This document shows positions 23,615-39,510 of a stretch of DNA of 64,000 nucleotides, one piece after another. Location: contig OX419756.1 of NCBI GenBank assembly GCA_948567375.1, positions 29,836,333 to 29,900,332 of the forward strand, written 5' to 3'. Positions within the stretch are counted from its first letter, which is position 1. Every line of letters starts with the position of its first letter. This DNA is from Lunularia cruciata (lineage: Eukaryota; Streptophyta; Marchantiopsida; Lunulariales; Lunulariaceae). A program made the position numbers and the translations under genes. The notes below the pieces were generated by a model. It saw only the letters and a list, made by a program, of their open reading frames with translations. It made no database searches and was not told the origin of the DNA.

Positions 23615-24317
23615 TGTAATACCAAGGGTTAGCCATATGATCTAGATGTAAAATTTGGTTTGGTAACATCTAGAATGATGTTTTACATGATGGTCAAAAT
23701 AGATCAGATAGAAGTATCACCAAAAGAGTACTTCTACTAATAGGGCATAAACCTAAATAGACCTGAGAACCTTAGAACCAATAGCTAGACATATGATTTA
23801 AAAGTGAGAATTGGTTTGGTAACATCTGGAAGGATTTTACACATGATGGACTAAACAGATCAGAAAGAGGTATCACCAAAAGGGGACTTCTACTAATAGA
23901 GTAGGAACCGAAATATGCCTGAAATCTTTGAAGGCAATTTTGGAGGCCTAAACGGATGAATTAGGCCTCGAAAATGTGCGGATTTCCTGCTTTGTCTCGT
24001 CGAGAGCTTTCCAACGGTACCTTACTCATGTGATTCTGAGATTCCTACAAGAAGATTCCCTAAAAGATTCCCTCCGGTCAAAGCTTGTTTGACCAACCAG
24101 ATAGGACCTAGACCAGACAGGTCACCCATCCAAGTAAGTAATCCAAGGGTGGAACTTGCTGACATGTCACCTATCTGTGTCCCTAATCCTATGGTGGAGC
24201 TTCCTTGGAGGAGATCCTCTTTGTCTATATAATAAAGAGAAGGTGTTCCTTTGGGGCATCGAATGTTTGAGTGTGCAATCTGTGTTTTCTCTCTTCTCTT
24301 GTCCTCGGAGTATTACA
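23615..24317 (+). mobile_element. Solo LTR with perfect 5-bp target duplication
   Basis: Fossil solo LTR of 703 bp, starting TGTAATACC and ending GTATTACA, flanked on both sides by GTACC (23610-23614 and 24318-24322). A TATA-like CTATATAATAAAG near 24224 sets plus polarity. Its U3 part contains a duplicated segment with a period of about 156 bp (equivalent points 23635 and 23791). No internal retroelement sequence is attached. Copies of the family lie at 17821, 61569, 62541 and 63778. The superfamily (Copia or Gypsy) cannot be told from an LTR alone. Confidence 0.88.
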
Positions 24318-25776
24318 GTACCAATGGAATCGAAATTGAAAAACAAAGAGAATCGACTATTCACTCGAATACTCGAATGCTACATGCTAGAGAGCACTCA
24401 GAAATTATCAAAATTGTCTCACGTCTCTCCCTCTCCTCTCCCGTCTCCACACTCCCCCAGACCAGAAATCTTCTACCAAATCGAGTCATTGCATTGTCAT
24501 TCTTCTAAGTAAGTAAGTAAATAAGATTCTATAAGATTTATCTACTAATGCATGTATACAGTAAATCAATTCTTAATATTATATTTGGTCTTTCCTAAAT
24601 CTCTTGTTTTAATGTATTAAATCCGTCAAAGGTTCTCAAAATAAGACATTTGTTTAAGTAACTTGTATATTTCTTCACTCTTGAAACTTTATAACCTTAA
24701 AACATCCGGTTCATTCATATTGATGTAATTCTTCCTATTTTCCTTGACAATGTTTGTATTATTTTTTGGAACTCCCCTCTTCGGTAGTCGTGTACTTTCA
24801 TCTTTTACTGTATTTGTTAATCTAGTTCTTCATCTTGTCATTTGTTTTTGTATATAAAATCTCTCCGTTCCATGTGTTATTTCTTCTATCCACATCTTCA
24901 AAATTACAAAAATATATGTAAATATTGGAAGCTCTTATAATCGATCATCAAAATTTTCTAAAACTTGCATGATAACGTATTCTATATATCTTTATGTTGT
25001 TCATTTATCACAATAAATATCATTAAAATGTGATATGTAGAGACTTTACTCCTTCGTATAGGAATATCTAGAACTTGTATGATAGTTCTTTAATATTCTA
25101 TATATCTCATATGTTTTTCACTCATCAGAATAAAGATCAGTAAATTGTGACTCACTGCCAAATAGTCACTCACGCGCCACGTCAAGCGCCAAAGTAACTG
25201 CTAAGTCTTTCTGCCAACGTTGGGCTCCGTTAAGTCGAAGTATCAAAGTTGAGGTACAGCTGAGTCTTTCTCTTATAGAACAGAGAAAGTACAGAAGGGA
25301 GAGAGAGAGAGAGAATGACGTGAAAATGTGGAGAAATCATCGCGTTGTATTTATGATTGCGTTTGCTGCATTCGGTTCCGGTCTACGAGATTGACTGCGT
25401 CGGTGAGATCCATGTGCTGCAACAGATGGTGCATAATGAGGTGAAGCTCTCTGAGATGATTTTAATGCACGATGAAGACGTATGCGTGTGGGATTGTGAA
25501 ATTGGGGTTATAAAATGGTCAGAGGGGATGGATGGATGAAGGGAGTAGGGATGTAGAGGAGGAGGAGTGGTTTGAGTATTCGAGTGTTGTTGACCGTGGC
25601 TGAATTTGTGTCCCTGTTTCTGCACAAGATGTGGGAGAAGATTGTGGATCTTGTACGCTTGGTGCGTCGATTTTTTATTCTGATAATTTTGCTTTCCTGT
25701 TGGTCAGTGATTCAGGGTAAGCCGTGGTACTTTCTTCTGTCGTTGCTGCTTTTAGCCATCGTCAATTTATAAGAAG
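24318..25776. other. Intergenic DNA and uL14m upstream region
   Basis: AT-rich to about 25140, then GC rises, marking the likely promoter and leader of the uL14m gene. A (GA)n tract lies at about 25296-25314. A 66-codon open frame at 25572-25772 encodes a hydrophobic peptide and ends four bases before the uL14m start. CTTTCCTGTTGGTCAG ending near 25706 looks like an intron acceptor, so the leader may be spliced and that frame may not reach the mature mRNA. Confidence 0.45.
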
Positions 25777-26511
25777 ATGCTAGGAGCAGTCGTACGTAGA
25801 GGTTCTGGCTTGAAGTCCAACTTCTTGCCATGGTCATTGCCTGTTGCGGCGAGTCGATCAAAGGCGGTTGTCGATTGCAGTTCATCATCGTCTTCATCAC
25901 CACGTTCGAATGAAGTTGTCCGGAGCTTAGCAGAACAAAGGTTTGATGGTGGATCGTTAGGGTCTAACCGATCAGTAGATCGGAGTACCGAAAGTGGTGT
26001 TTTAGGGTTTGGGTCGCAAGTTGTGAGCAATTTGTTTGCGAGATGTGGTAGAGAGCAGTTGATATATTCCCCGATGCAAGGGCTGAGTGGTGCTCTCATC
26101 TCCAATTGGAGCCACTCGGGTCCCACGCAGTCGAATCAAGTTAGAGGATTTATTCAGCTGAAGACGAATTTGGAAGTAGCGGATAATTCAGGAGCAAAGC
26201 GAGTGCAATGCATAAAAGTGATGAAAGGATCCAATGCCGCAGAAATCGGAGATATTATCATGGCATCTGTGAAAGACGCCCAACCTCGTGGTAAGGTGAA
26301 GAAAGGAGAAGTCGTTACATGTGTCGTTGTGCGTGCTGCCACTCAAAAATTGAGACGAGACGGGAGCGAGATCAAGTTTGACAAAAGTGCGGTGGTTTTG
26401 GTTAACAAGCAAGGTGAACCAATTGGAACTCGTATTTTTGGACCTGTACCACATGAACTAAGACGGCGCAAGCTGGTGAAAATATTGACGTTAGCTGAGT
26501 ACGTTGCATAA
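25777..26511 (+). CDS. Mitochondrial ribosomal protein uL14 (HUELLENLOS-type)
   Basis: Single-exon gene for 244 residues. The last 119 residues (from [18 protein letters not shown]) match bacterial-type uL14 over its full length, with [38 protein letters not shown] and [10 protein letters not shown]. The protein sits at the large-subunit interface near the GTPase centre and bridges to the small subunit. The first about 125 residues are Ser/Arg-rich, low in acidic residues at the start ([15 protein letters not shown]) and not conserved, which fits a mitochondrial presequence; nuclear uL14m genes of plants (HUELLENLOS group) have this form. Plastid uL14 is normally plastid-encoded, so a mitochondrial role is more likely, but targeting is inferred. 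The presequence is long for the family. Confidence 0.92.
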   Translation: MLGAVVRRGSGLKSNFLPWSLPVAASRSKAVVDCSSSSSSSPRSNEVVRSLAEQRFDGGSLGSNRSVDRSTESGVLGFGSQVVSNLFARCGREQLIYSPMQGLSGALISNWSHSGPTQSNQVRGFIQLKTNLEVADNSGAKRVQCIKVMKGSNAAEIGDIIMASVKDAQPRGKVKKGEVVTCVVVRAATQKLRRDGSEIKFDKSAVVLVNKQGEPIGTRIFGPVPHELRRRKLVKILTLAEYVA

Positions 26512-27604
26512 GTTGATGGCTTCAGTCGTTTGTTGGACGTGAAGACGTTTTGTTCTCACTCAGATGTCACAGTACAAATTGCAAGCGTAATGTACTGGAC
26601 TAGACTGTGAAAATGAATTTCTCAAGAAAACTCTGATTTTGTGTATTTACTTTCCCCATCTCGCGTACGCGGAATCCGAGACGGCCAGAAATCTCAGCGA
26701 ATTTGTCCAAGCATCTGTTGGAATCAACCAATACCGTACGACCTCCCCATATCTCTGGATTTAGGTGCTCTGTAATACAGCATTATCTCCATACGTGATC
26801 TCATGTTCGTATGGGGGTGCTATACAATTTGATATGTACAACCTTTTGCGGTGTGCTTCGTTCAGTGGTTTCACAAGTTGATGCAGATTGGTACCTGTAT
26901 CAATGTCTTCCAGGCTTCATAATTCTTCCTCATTACGCTGCTTTCAAAATCTTTGGAAATTAAAACTTGTAAACTCCTGATCGAGACTGTGGATGAATTC
27001 AATCCCGGAGGGAATATCTGTGGGGAGAGATGCAAGGTAAGTTTGCTATTCCGCGTGAACTTACATCATACTTCTTCATGTTCAGTACTGTAATTTGTTC
27101 CGTGTCCAAATGTATGCTACAGAGCTGTGACCGAAACTCGGTACGAGGGGTGTTGGCCTATCCGGCCACAATGCATTTTCAAGTTGGTTAACGAAGTTAT
27201 TCTGTTGTGCATATATCTAATGACGGTCCTGTTACTTAGGTTCTGTGAGGAGTCAAGGTATTCCAGCAGTCATTAAACTTCTAAGGAGTGATATCCTAAT
27301 CCTGATGTACTTCGCTTGATTTCTCTTACCCTATCGGCAAGACTCTTCATTGGGACCTTCTTTGTTTCTCGTTGCGAGCTTCACTCACTTGTTTAAAGCT
27401 TAGTAGGTGATCGGAGCCAGATCAGTGACTTAAAACCCCGGAATGCCTCGGCCGGGCGGGTCCTCTCTCCACTTTTTTAACGGCTGGATGGGGTCTTTGA
27501 ATTATTGCTACTCGTCTTCTGTTTAGACTTGTTGGTGTACATGGGCCCATACATGTTCTATCTAGAGACGTGCTGAAGTGTGATGAACATCACGTGGTCT
27601 ACTG
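26512..27604. other. 3' flank of uL14m, no further gene
   Basis: Likely 3' untranslated region and intergenic DNA. No open frame with recognisable content. Confidence 0.4.
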
Positions 27605-28162
27605 CTACATATATCCATAGCGCTTGCTGCGATATACTATATATCCTGTCCTCTTTCGCTTCGCTCTCGTTACACTGTTCCACGTCGATATATCTCTGCA
27701 GAAGCACCATCCACTATGCTCCCGCATTGTTGCACTCCTCCCTTCCCCAGCTAATTCCCTCCCTATTATTTCTCCCTCGCTCTTTACCTGCTTCATGGTT
27801 CATACCTGACTTTCGACCTCCAGTTTCTCCAGTGTTCCTACCCGGCTCCAGCCTACAGTTTAATTTTCTTCGTTCATGCACTGCTTACTGATGGTCAATT
27901 ACACAATGTTTTATATTTCTAGAATTCGTTTGAATAGCTGTTATCGATTTCAAGTTGTTACTAGTCCTTTAGATATATGTTGTTCTCAATTTGTTGCAAT
28001 TATGCCTTTGCTTCAGGTTACATTCAACGCATTCTACTTTATGGATTGATCACTATTCTCGCATTGTGCATAAAGTATATCTTGGTTACCGATCATATGC
28101 ATTTGATGAGTTCTGGATCACCCTTTCCTAGAACGGCTTCTGCTCTCATCTACCTATATCGA
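27605..28162 (-). repeat. HTR copy with 13-bp target duplications
   Basis: An HTR copy on the minus strand runs from 28149 (ATGAGAGCAGAAGCC) to 27618 (CGCAGCAAGCGCTA), about 532 bp. It is flanked by near-identical direct repeats: CTACATATATCCA (27605-27617) and CTACCTATATCGA (28150-28162). This copy defines both ends of the element. The 13-bp duplication fits a retroposed (LINE- or SINE-mobilised) element better than a cut-and-paste transposon. There is no poly(A) tail. The overlapping 103-codon frame (27580-27891) is a pyrimidine-rich chance frame. Confidence 0.75.
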
Positions 28163-29526
28163 GTGATTTGATATAGTGTTTGACAGAGCTAACTAGTTTC
28201 GTTTAATTACTCTATTTTACCAACACAACCTACTTGATGATGAGCATTCCTGCATCCGCAGATATCCTTCAAATGAATTTTCGAACTCTCTTCGTACTTC
28301 CTGAATGACCAAGACAAAAGCCTTTTTGTATCCGTGAACTTCCTACTCTGGACGCACTCGTTTTCACCTCCCTCTCCACATATATGTCCTTAATCATAGT
28401 CATCAGTCCTTATTCTGTAGCAGTCGCTGTTCTTAATGCAAATTCCCATTTCTGGCTCAGATGTATATCGCTCGTGGGGTGAACTTGCACCGATTCTTTC
28501 GACATCATATATGCTTTGAAATAAACACCTTGTGCTCAATTTGCAAGCGAGCATGTAAATGTGCGTGGATATCGTCCGCTTTCTGTGTTCTTTAGTGTTT
28601 GCTGGAGGATTCAATCAAGTATGGATGTGGTCTTATCAAATATATTTGTTGTTTTGGTCTCTCCGTGGAAGATTTACCAATGGTTGTCGTCGTAAATGAC
28701 GGGGAAGGTTCGGAGCTTCTGTATCACCCCATCTTTTGCCAGCCGAAACTCATGAGACAATATGCATTGTGTGTGCAATCTGCACGCCAGCTCCTCCGGG
28801 CTTAATTCGGTTGTCTGTGCCATCGAAAGTCATAAAATACTAGCTGATAGTCAATTGTAGCTAGCTAGCATTGTCGATGTTGGGCTGCAACCTGCAGTTT
28901 AACAGACCAAGAAATTCTCCGAACCTAATTACCGATGAGCAGATCATAGTGGTCACGTATCAGAGAGGCTATTTCTAGGTAAAGAACTTGGATTGAAAAC
29001 TGCAATATCTTGCATGGACCAGCCTAGTCTATGGCGCTCGTTGGAATCTGAAAGTCAATGTAAAGCACAAAGATGCCATGATCAAGTAGCTGATATCAGT
29101 TCTTTTCGGAGAAATTTCATTCCAGGTATGGGCAAGCCAGGTACCAAAGGGTAGGGTCTACTGTAGGACATCTAAACGATTTGTATTAAATTTAGTTGAA
29201 GTGTCGATGATTTGAGAACTTCAGAAATAGCATTTCGTCATCATGACCACTATGGGTCCATCTGCTTTAAGTACAGCTGACCTCAGGTTCTGTAACTGAT
29301 CAGCTTTGACCACATCACGAAAAGGGAGAATGATTACACCACTACGACCTCCCCTGTATTCCTCAGCTAGAAATGAACTGTGCTGTTTCTAACAACATCA
29401 GGTTCGTTTGTTTTTGAAGCGGTGGGCACAGGTTTAACAAGAAGGATAGGAGGGCCCACACGGAGGGGAGGAGCCATCGATGAGCATCCGCACAAGGATA
29501 AAATCTAAGATGAAATAGGATAACGG
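28163..29526. other. Intergenic, no supported gene
   Basis: The 68-codon frame at 28599-28805 matches no family I know. Nothing else stands out. Confidence 0.4.
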
Positions 29527-29810
29527 GAAGGATGAAGGTTTGATGGGAAGACCCATCAAATCGTACACGGATAAAATCTAAGTGATAACATAGAATTAAG
29601 CTCAAAGAGGGAAAATAGAGTTGAGCTCTAATAGATATAGACATGAGAAATTTGAGTTATTGTATTGGAATATCAGAGTATTCAAATGATTTACACACTT
29701 CGACACCATTCAAAGAAGCATCTCTTAATGTAATTGCTCTCTAAGGAATTCCATTGCATTAACAAGTGTTCTCTGTTGAGCATTGGTTGATGCATGCAAC
29801 TCATGTCCAG
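29527..29810 (-). mobile_element. Diverged LINE 3'-end relic
   Basis: Matches the R2-like LINE's tail and the end of its ORF in the same orientation as 20037-20290: GATGGGAAGACCCATCAA, then AGAGTTGAGCTCTAATAG, then ATGAGAAATTTG and CATCTCTTAATG. Divergence is much higher than in the copies at 11975 and 52452, so it is an older insertion. It is truncated at the 5' side near 29810. Confidence 0.65.
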
Positions 29811-31225
29811 TACTCTCTATTCTTTACAGAGAGTACCGGTTATATATTCTGAAGTAAGGTAGACTCGCCCTCCCACGAAATCTCTTGCAAATGCAAACGT
29901 GTCCAATGCGGTATTCATAACTCCAAAATGAACTCCCTATATGGGGATTTGGAAATACTCCAACGCCAAATGGGAAGGGCTCTAATACCTCCAACCGAAC
30001 CCCATTCAAACCCTTTGGACCACAAGCATGATCTTGGCAGGCATGGATCTCATTAGTATATTCTGATCTATTGTTGGCATGAATTTCGTAGTAAGCTCTC
30101 TCAACTTATTCACTGAGTAGGCAACAGTCCATTTCCGGTCATGAACATACATTGCCTGTATCAGCGCCGAACCGTGAGAAGAGGACCATGAGGACAATCC
30201 ACGTTTAAGATTCAACTTACTCAACAGATCGTCCCTTATATGTGACAATTCAGCGCTTCATGCATACTCAACATTTAGCTGCAGTGTGAAATCTCTACGT
30301 TTGGTTCACAGAACTCAAGCTACATCTTCATATGTCGAATCTCTACTTCGTGTCTCCAGTTGACACGCTACTCAACGTGACCTCCTGTCTCTACATTAAC
30401 GACCACATACCACTGCCTGCCAAAGAAATTTCGACCCCGTCTAAAATTCCAAAGAGGAAGGTCCAGGTTCTGAAGGAGATTCATACATGGAGCACTTCCC
30501 GAAGGAACTGAAAAAGAAGAGTCTGACATAGTGACAGCCAGCAACAAGGGCACAGAGAGAGCCAGATTGGTCAATGAAGGGTAGAATGAGGAAGTAAACT
30601 CTCAATTTGCTGTCGTTTCCAACTTGAACTTGGTTGAACCGGAATTTGGCTGCACAGTGTGTTTGGGCAAGCAGCCAGAGTAGAGAAGAGGTGGGCCAGA
30701 GCTTCCAGTTTCTATTCCTCAGTGCTCTTAGATACACAGACGATGGTTTTTTATTCGCAACAGAGGGATGTGGGCGAATAAAGAACGAAAGAAGCCAGAA
30801 AAGTTTCAGGCCTCGAGCTCTGCAGAAGAGTCGTTAATCAGCTGTGAGTAACGTGAGGGGGGAATAATGAGTTCGTTGACCCATCTCTCGTCGTAAAAGG
30901 GGTACCAAACCACTTGCTCGATTCTTCCAACAATAACCTCCTTTTGGGGATTAAATTGGAGTTAAATATTCAGATTCACAGATTGCCCCGTTGACTAAAT
31001 TGTGGGCGCTCATGTCTCGTCGAATCTGCGTTCTCCAGTAGAATTGGGAGCTCCAGCAGATACAGCTCTAGGCTCGAAGTTTCAGACTATAAAGCGTTGT
31101 TTGTATATCTTTAGCTTTATCACTTGCCATAGAGTGAAGACCTGCGGAGCTTCTGCCGCCTTCAGGCTCTCGCTCTCTCTCTCTCTCTCTCTCTGGGTGT
31201 CTGATCGTTGCTTTGATTCACAATC
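29811..31225. other. Upstream region of DUR3
   Basis: No gene is supported; overlapping frames at 30368-30837 on both strands look like chance. The proximal part is the DUR3 leader. A (CT)n tract at about 31172-31194 lies 30 bp before the start codon, a common form in plant 5' leaders. Confidence 0.45.
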
Positions 31226-35644
<4,419 letters not shown>

Positions 35645-36974
35645 GAGGTCGACCCCTGATTCTGAATTTGGTGACCAAAGCGGGAGATGGACTGTTAGTT
35701 CTCTTAAGATAGCGATCTAGAGGAGTGAGTAGTAATATCATATCTGATCTACTGATAGATGGGCTACAAATTAGATATAGAAATTAGATACTAAGCTGAG
35801 TTGTATGAGTGTGAGCTAAATCTTCCTCCTGAATGCACATCCAGATTGTAGATGTTAAGTTGAGTTGCTATGAGTGTGAGCTTGTTCACTCTCTTGAATA
35901 CAGGTCCACCGACGAATCTGATGTACAAAATATGTAAATTATCGTGATTGGAGTAGTAAAAACATTTCCTTCATAATGTAAAGCAAGGAGAGTAAATTCC
36001 GTCAAGCACTTCCCCTTGATTATCGTTGTCAAGCGTTTCGTACTCGTTATACACCTCCTTATCGCAGTCTTCAAGATATTTTCTTAAATCTGGCATTTGA
36101 GAGTCTTGTTTACGTTGTTTGGATTCATATAGATTTTGCACAAACTGCATGGAAATTTTATGTCCTTCGAAGATGTTGATTTTGAGAGAGGTGTCATTCA
36201 TCAACAATAAATCATCCTCAATTATTCTCGTCATGGGATAGCAAGTAATCCATAATCGGGAAGTAATCAAGAAGACAAAGTGATACTCCGATTTATCCTA
36301 CCAAAGTGACTATCGACCAAGACTTCATATTCTAGCACAGCACTCTCTATATACATGATTTACAAGGGAGATAGATATTCTGATTGAAGTAATATCAACA
36401 CACTCACTACAAAGAAATAGGAATTATCGCTACTGTCAAGACAGCTTCAACAAAACTCAGACAAGAGACAGGTATTCCTAGGAACTCCTGATTTATCGAC
36501 GGTGTTTTTCGACGATATATTTAGCACATTTCGTTTGACTTAGATTCAACATCCTTGACAGCAGTAGACCAGAAACTTTAGGATCCAACTTCAAATCAAC
36601 TGCATGTCTATCTTATTGATTCCTTTAATTTCTGTCAGGTACCCTCTTGTCTAACACAAATGAAGATTTTCAACAAAACCCTCTAGTAAGTATTTCCTTT
36701 TCTTTTGTTGCATTTTTTTTCTTCTTTCATTTTTCTGTCCTAAAGTCAAGCTCGAGATACTCTGGACATTCAGTATAATTCGAGCTTATCTCTGAGTCGG
36801 ATAAAGGACACTCCAGCCTGTGTATTAGACAAGTAAATTAGACGTGTCTGCTTCCACCTTCATGAACATCATCTAATCGCGTTTAGTCCTAGAACTCAAA
36901 GGTGGAACTCTCTTCACAGACCCCCTACCCCTTCTTATTATCTTCCACCTCTCTATACACTTTCGTCGTTACAT
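35645..36974. other. 3' flank of DUR3 and intergenic DNA
   Basis: Contains the likely DUR3 3' untranslated region. Phrases such as TGAGTTG..TATGAGTGTGAGCT occur twice (about 35795 and 35860), a small local duplication. No gene is supported. Confidence 0.4.
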
Positions 36975-37640
36975 CAAACTTGGTTGAATTCTGAATCCCA
37001 GGGCCTCTACTGCAGCATGTCCAAACTTTGCTTCAGATATCAAACTCGACTATATTCTGAGATCTTAAGGCCTCTTTTATACAAATATGATCTGCAACAC
37101 AGATTCTTCCAGGACTGCAGCAGTGACAAACCTGACTTTAATATCAAACTCAAACCACATTCTAAAATCTCAAGACTTCTGCTGCATACAGTGCAACAGG
37201 TCCAAGCTTGACCTCCTGAGGTCTCAAGCCTAGTACATCGAGTGCAGTATTTACGAACTTGGCCACTCTATTAACTCCGCTACATTCTGAGGTAGTAAGG
37301 TCTTCAGTGCTTCCGATACAAGAAGTCCAAACGTCGCTCTTTATAGAATCCCGCTATAAACCGATATCTCAAGGCATTCTACTAGTTCACCCAGCAGTGG
37401 ATCGGTCCACCGGATCCCTTCGATTGTGCTATGTTTACAGACCCTTCGTAAATATCACTCTTCATATCAGGCTATTTATTAACATCGAATGCAGTAGGTC
37501 CGAACTTGGCCACCCTATTGAACTGCGCTACATTCTGAGATCGTAAGGTGTCTAGTGCATCCAATACAATTAAGTCTAAACTTGGCCTCTTCATCGAATC
37601 CGCTATGTACTGATATCTCAATATTTCTTACTGTAGTCAT
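36975..37640. repeat. Degenerate satellite-like tandem repeat
   Basis: Related phrases (AACTTGGCCAC..ACATTCTGAG.TCGTAAGGT.T and GTC.AAACTTGGCCTCTT..GAATC) recur at 36978, 37040, 37142, 37252, 37325, 37499 and 37574. The clearest pairs are 247-249 bp apart, so a higher-order period of about 248 bp overlies a shorter one. Units are well diverged, so the array is old. Confidence 0.6.
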
Positions 37641-39254
37641 TGTTGACTTTTGCAATTTGTTATCGAGTTCAGACAGAAGTTCGAAGTTGCTGAACTTGTG
37701 GTCAAAGTCAACGTCCCTTTCTAACTCCACGGACTTCTATATTGATTGGTTACAATCGACCAAAAATACGAGTTAGTGGATTTTGAACAGTCATTGGGCT
37801 CCAGTATCGAATTTGGCAAGATTCCTGGCAGTAAGACAATGAATCTGGCAGATTATGTGATGTAACGGCGTTGTAGGCTAAGTGTCACTAGTAGCTGAAT
37901 ATTTTGTACAGTAAGGTTTCGCCTGGTCATAATTTGATTTCCTTTCCCAAAATAAAATGTTGAACAGATCTTGAAGGTGTGCAACTTAAATAAACCTACG
38001 AGAAGTTTGCTTCACTCAGCAATAAACTACAAATCGTACTCGAATGCACTCGACCGTATTTTTCGTTTCATATCTCAATACAATAAATGACAGAGGCGCA
38101 GAAATCAGAAAGAGTACAGCCTTATGATATTCTGATAGGAAAGAAAATCCGAAGACCGAAGACTGAAACAAATTCACCTCTATAGTCCTGTTATACATCG
38201 CTAGCGTAGATGGTTCGTGACATGCCTGTAGTCAGTTAGTCAGCTTACTTGCCATGCGATGGTCTTTTCTGGGCTGACAGAAGGAACTCAACCTAACTAT
38301 CAAAATGGCTATTTCAGATTACTACTTCAGCACCTTTCTAACCTGATCCGAAAAGCAGCTTGAAACTCTACCATGAAATCTAATTTCGGGCTCAAAGCAC
38401 TCTACGTACCTACGAGAAACAGAAAAAGTTGACGAGACCCAGTGTACTCAACCAGAAAACGTCATCTCTGGATAAGCTTGGTAAGTCTTGATCTGAATGA
38501 TTCTGAGTACAGCCCTCATCTATTGTGTTTTCTATGGGTACCGGCAGCTTCACATCGAACAAACACTTACATGCATCTAGGTTAGTGTATTAGCTCCAAG
38601 GCAACTTTACACTTGTGATTTCACTGCGTCCTTTACCAACGGGAAGAGAAGTTTCATTCCACTAGAAAGTACGGACATCGAATCACAAGTATATAACTGG
38701 AAATAAAACTTGAGTTTGGTACAACAACAAAAAATCCCCAGGCAACAAGGTGCTAACATCTTGAGTAATAAAATATGGAACCGTTGAAACATTCTAGGTG
38801 CGAACATACTAGAAACACTAGTGTTACTGGTTTGATCACAGATGAAAGCAGAAGCACCGAAAGCAAACCGCAAAGCAAATGGTGGAAGGATCAAGGCTTT
38901 AATCCACTGTGAAGTTTCTCAGTTAAAAAGAAGTAGCCAGGAAAAGATTAACGCTAACCTCCACATGTCTCCGTATCTACTAGGAGGCCCAGGGAAGAGG
39001 TAAGCTTCAGACAAAACGATATACTCGGCATCTCGAACCAGTCCGTGCATGTGATGGTATTTGAGCGCTTGTGAGTCTAGCAAATAAACCAATCTGATAG
39101 ATATATTGGGGTCATAGGTTCATGGAACTGAAAGTCTCTCAAGATAAAAGAGAAACTGAAATCATGCAAAATTTCCCAAGTGCGTGATGGAAGCATTCCA
39201 TTGCGGAACTCTGAACTACAAGTAGTTGGAGCTCTACATCATCACGTTTACACG
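37641..39254. other. Intergenic, nothing recognised
   Basis: No gene or repeat supported by eye. The 95-codon minus frame at 38607-38894 has no recognisable content. Confidence 0.4.
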
Positions 39255-39510
39255 TCAAAAGACATATGGGAAATGGGAGCAGAAGCCACTCGAAGAACGG
39301 GAGATCCAGAACCGACTAAGTGCATTTGAAGTGCAGATGAAATATCAGTATGAATGTGTGAAAATCGAAATGAATAGCAACTCAGGACATGGAAAGTAAG
39401 TAAAACTAACAATACGAAGGTAAGTCGAAGTAAAGACACAATTGAAAGATCTGTTGAGTAACACCTGCAGAGAACTAGTATACATCGTGTAACCACAAGC
39501 ATGCGTAACA
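39255..39510 (+). repeat. Partial HTR copy
   Basis: Head of the HTR repeat (GGGAGCAGAAGCC, then a degenerate hairpin and GATCCAGAACC), followed by about 200 bases of diverged body. The tail is missing. It is the most diverged HTR copy in the window. Confidence 0.6.

Noticed and set aside
27605-28162. A hammerhead ribozyme or Helitron end in the HTR repeat
   Set aside because: I saw no CUGANGA...GAAA core, and the end next to the hairpin does not close with CTRR; a 13-bp target duplication also speaks against a Helitron.
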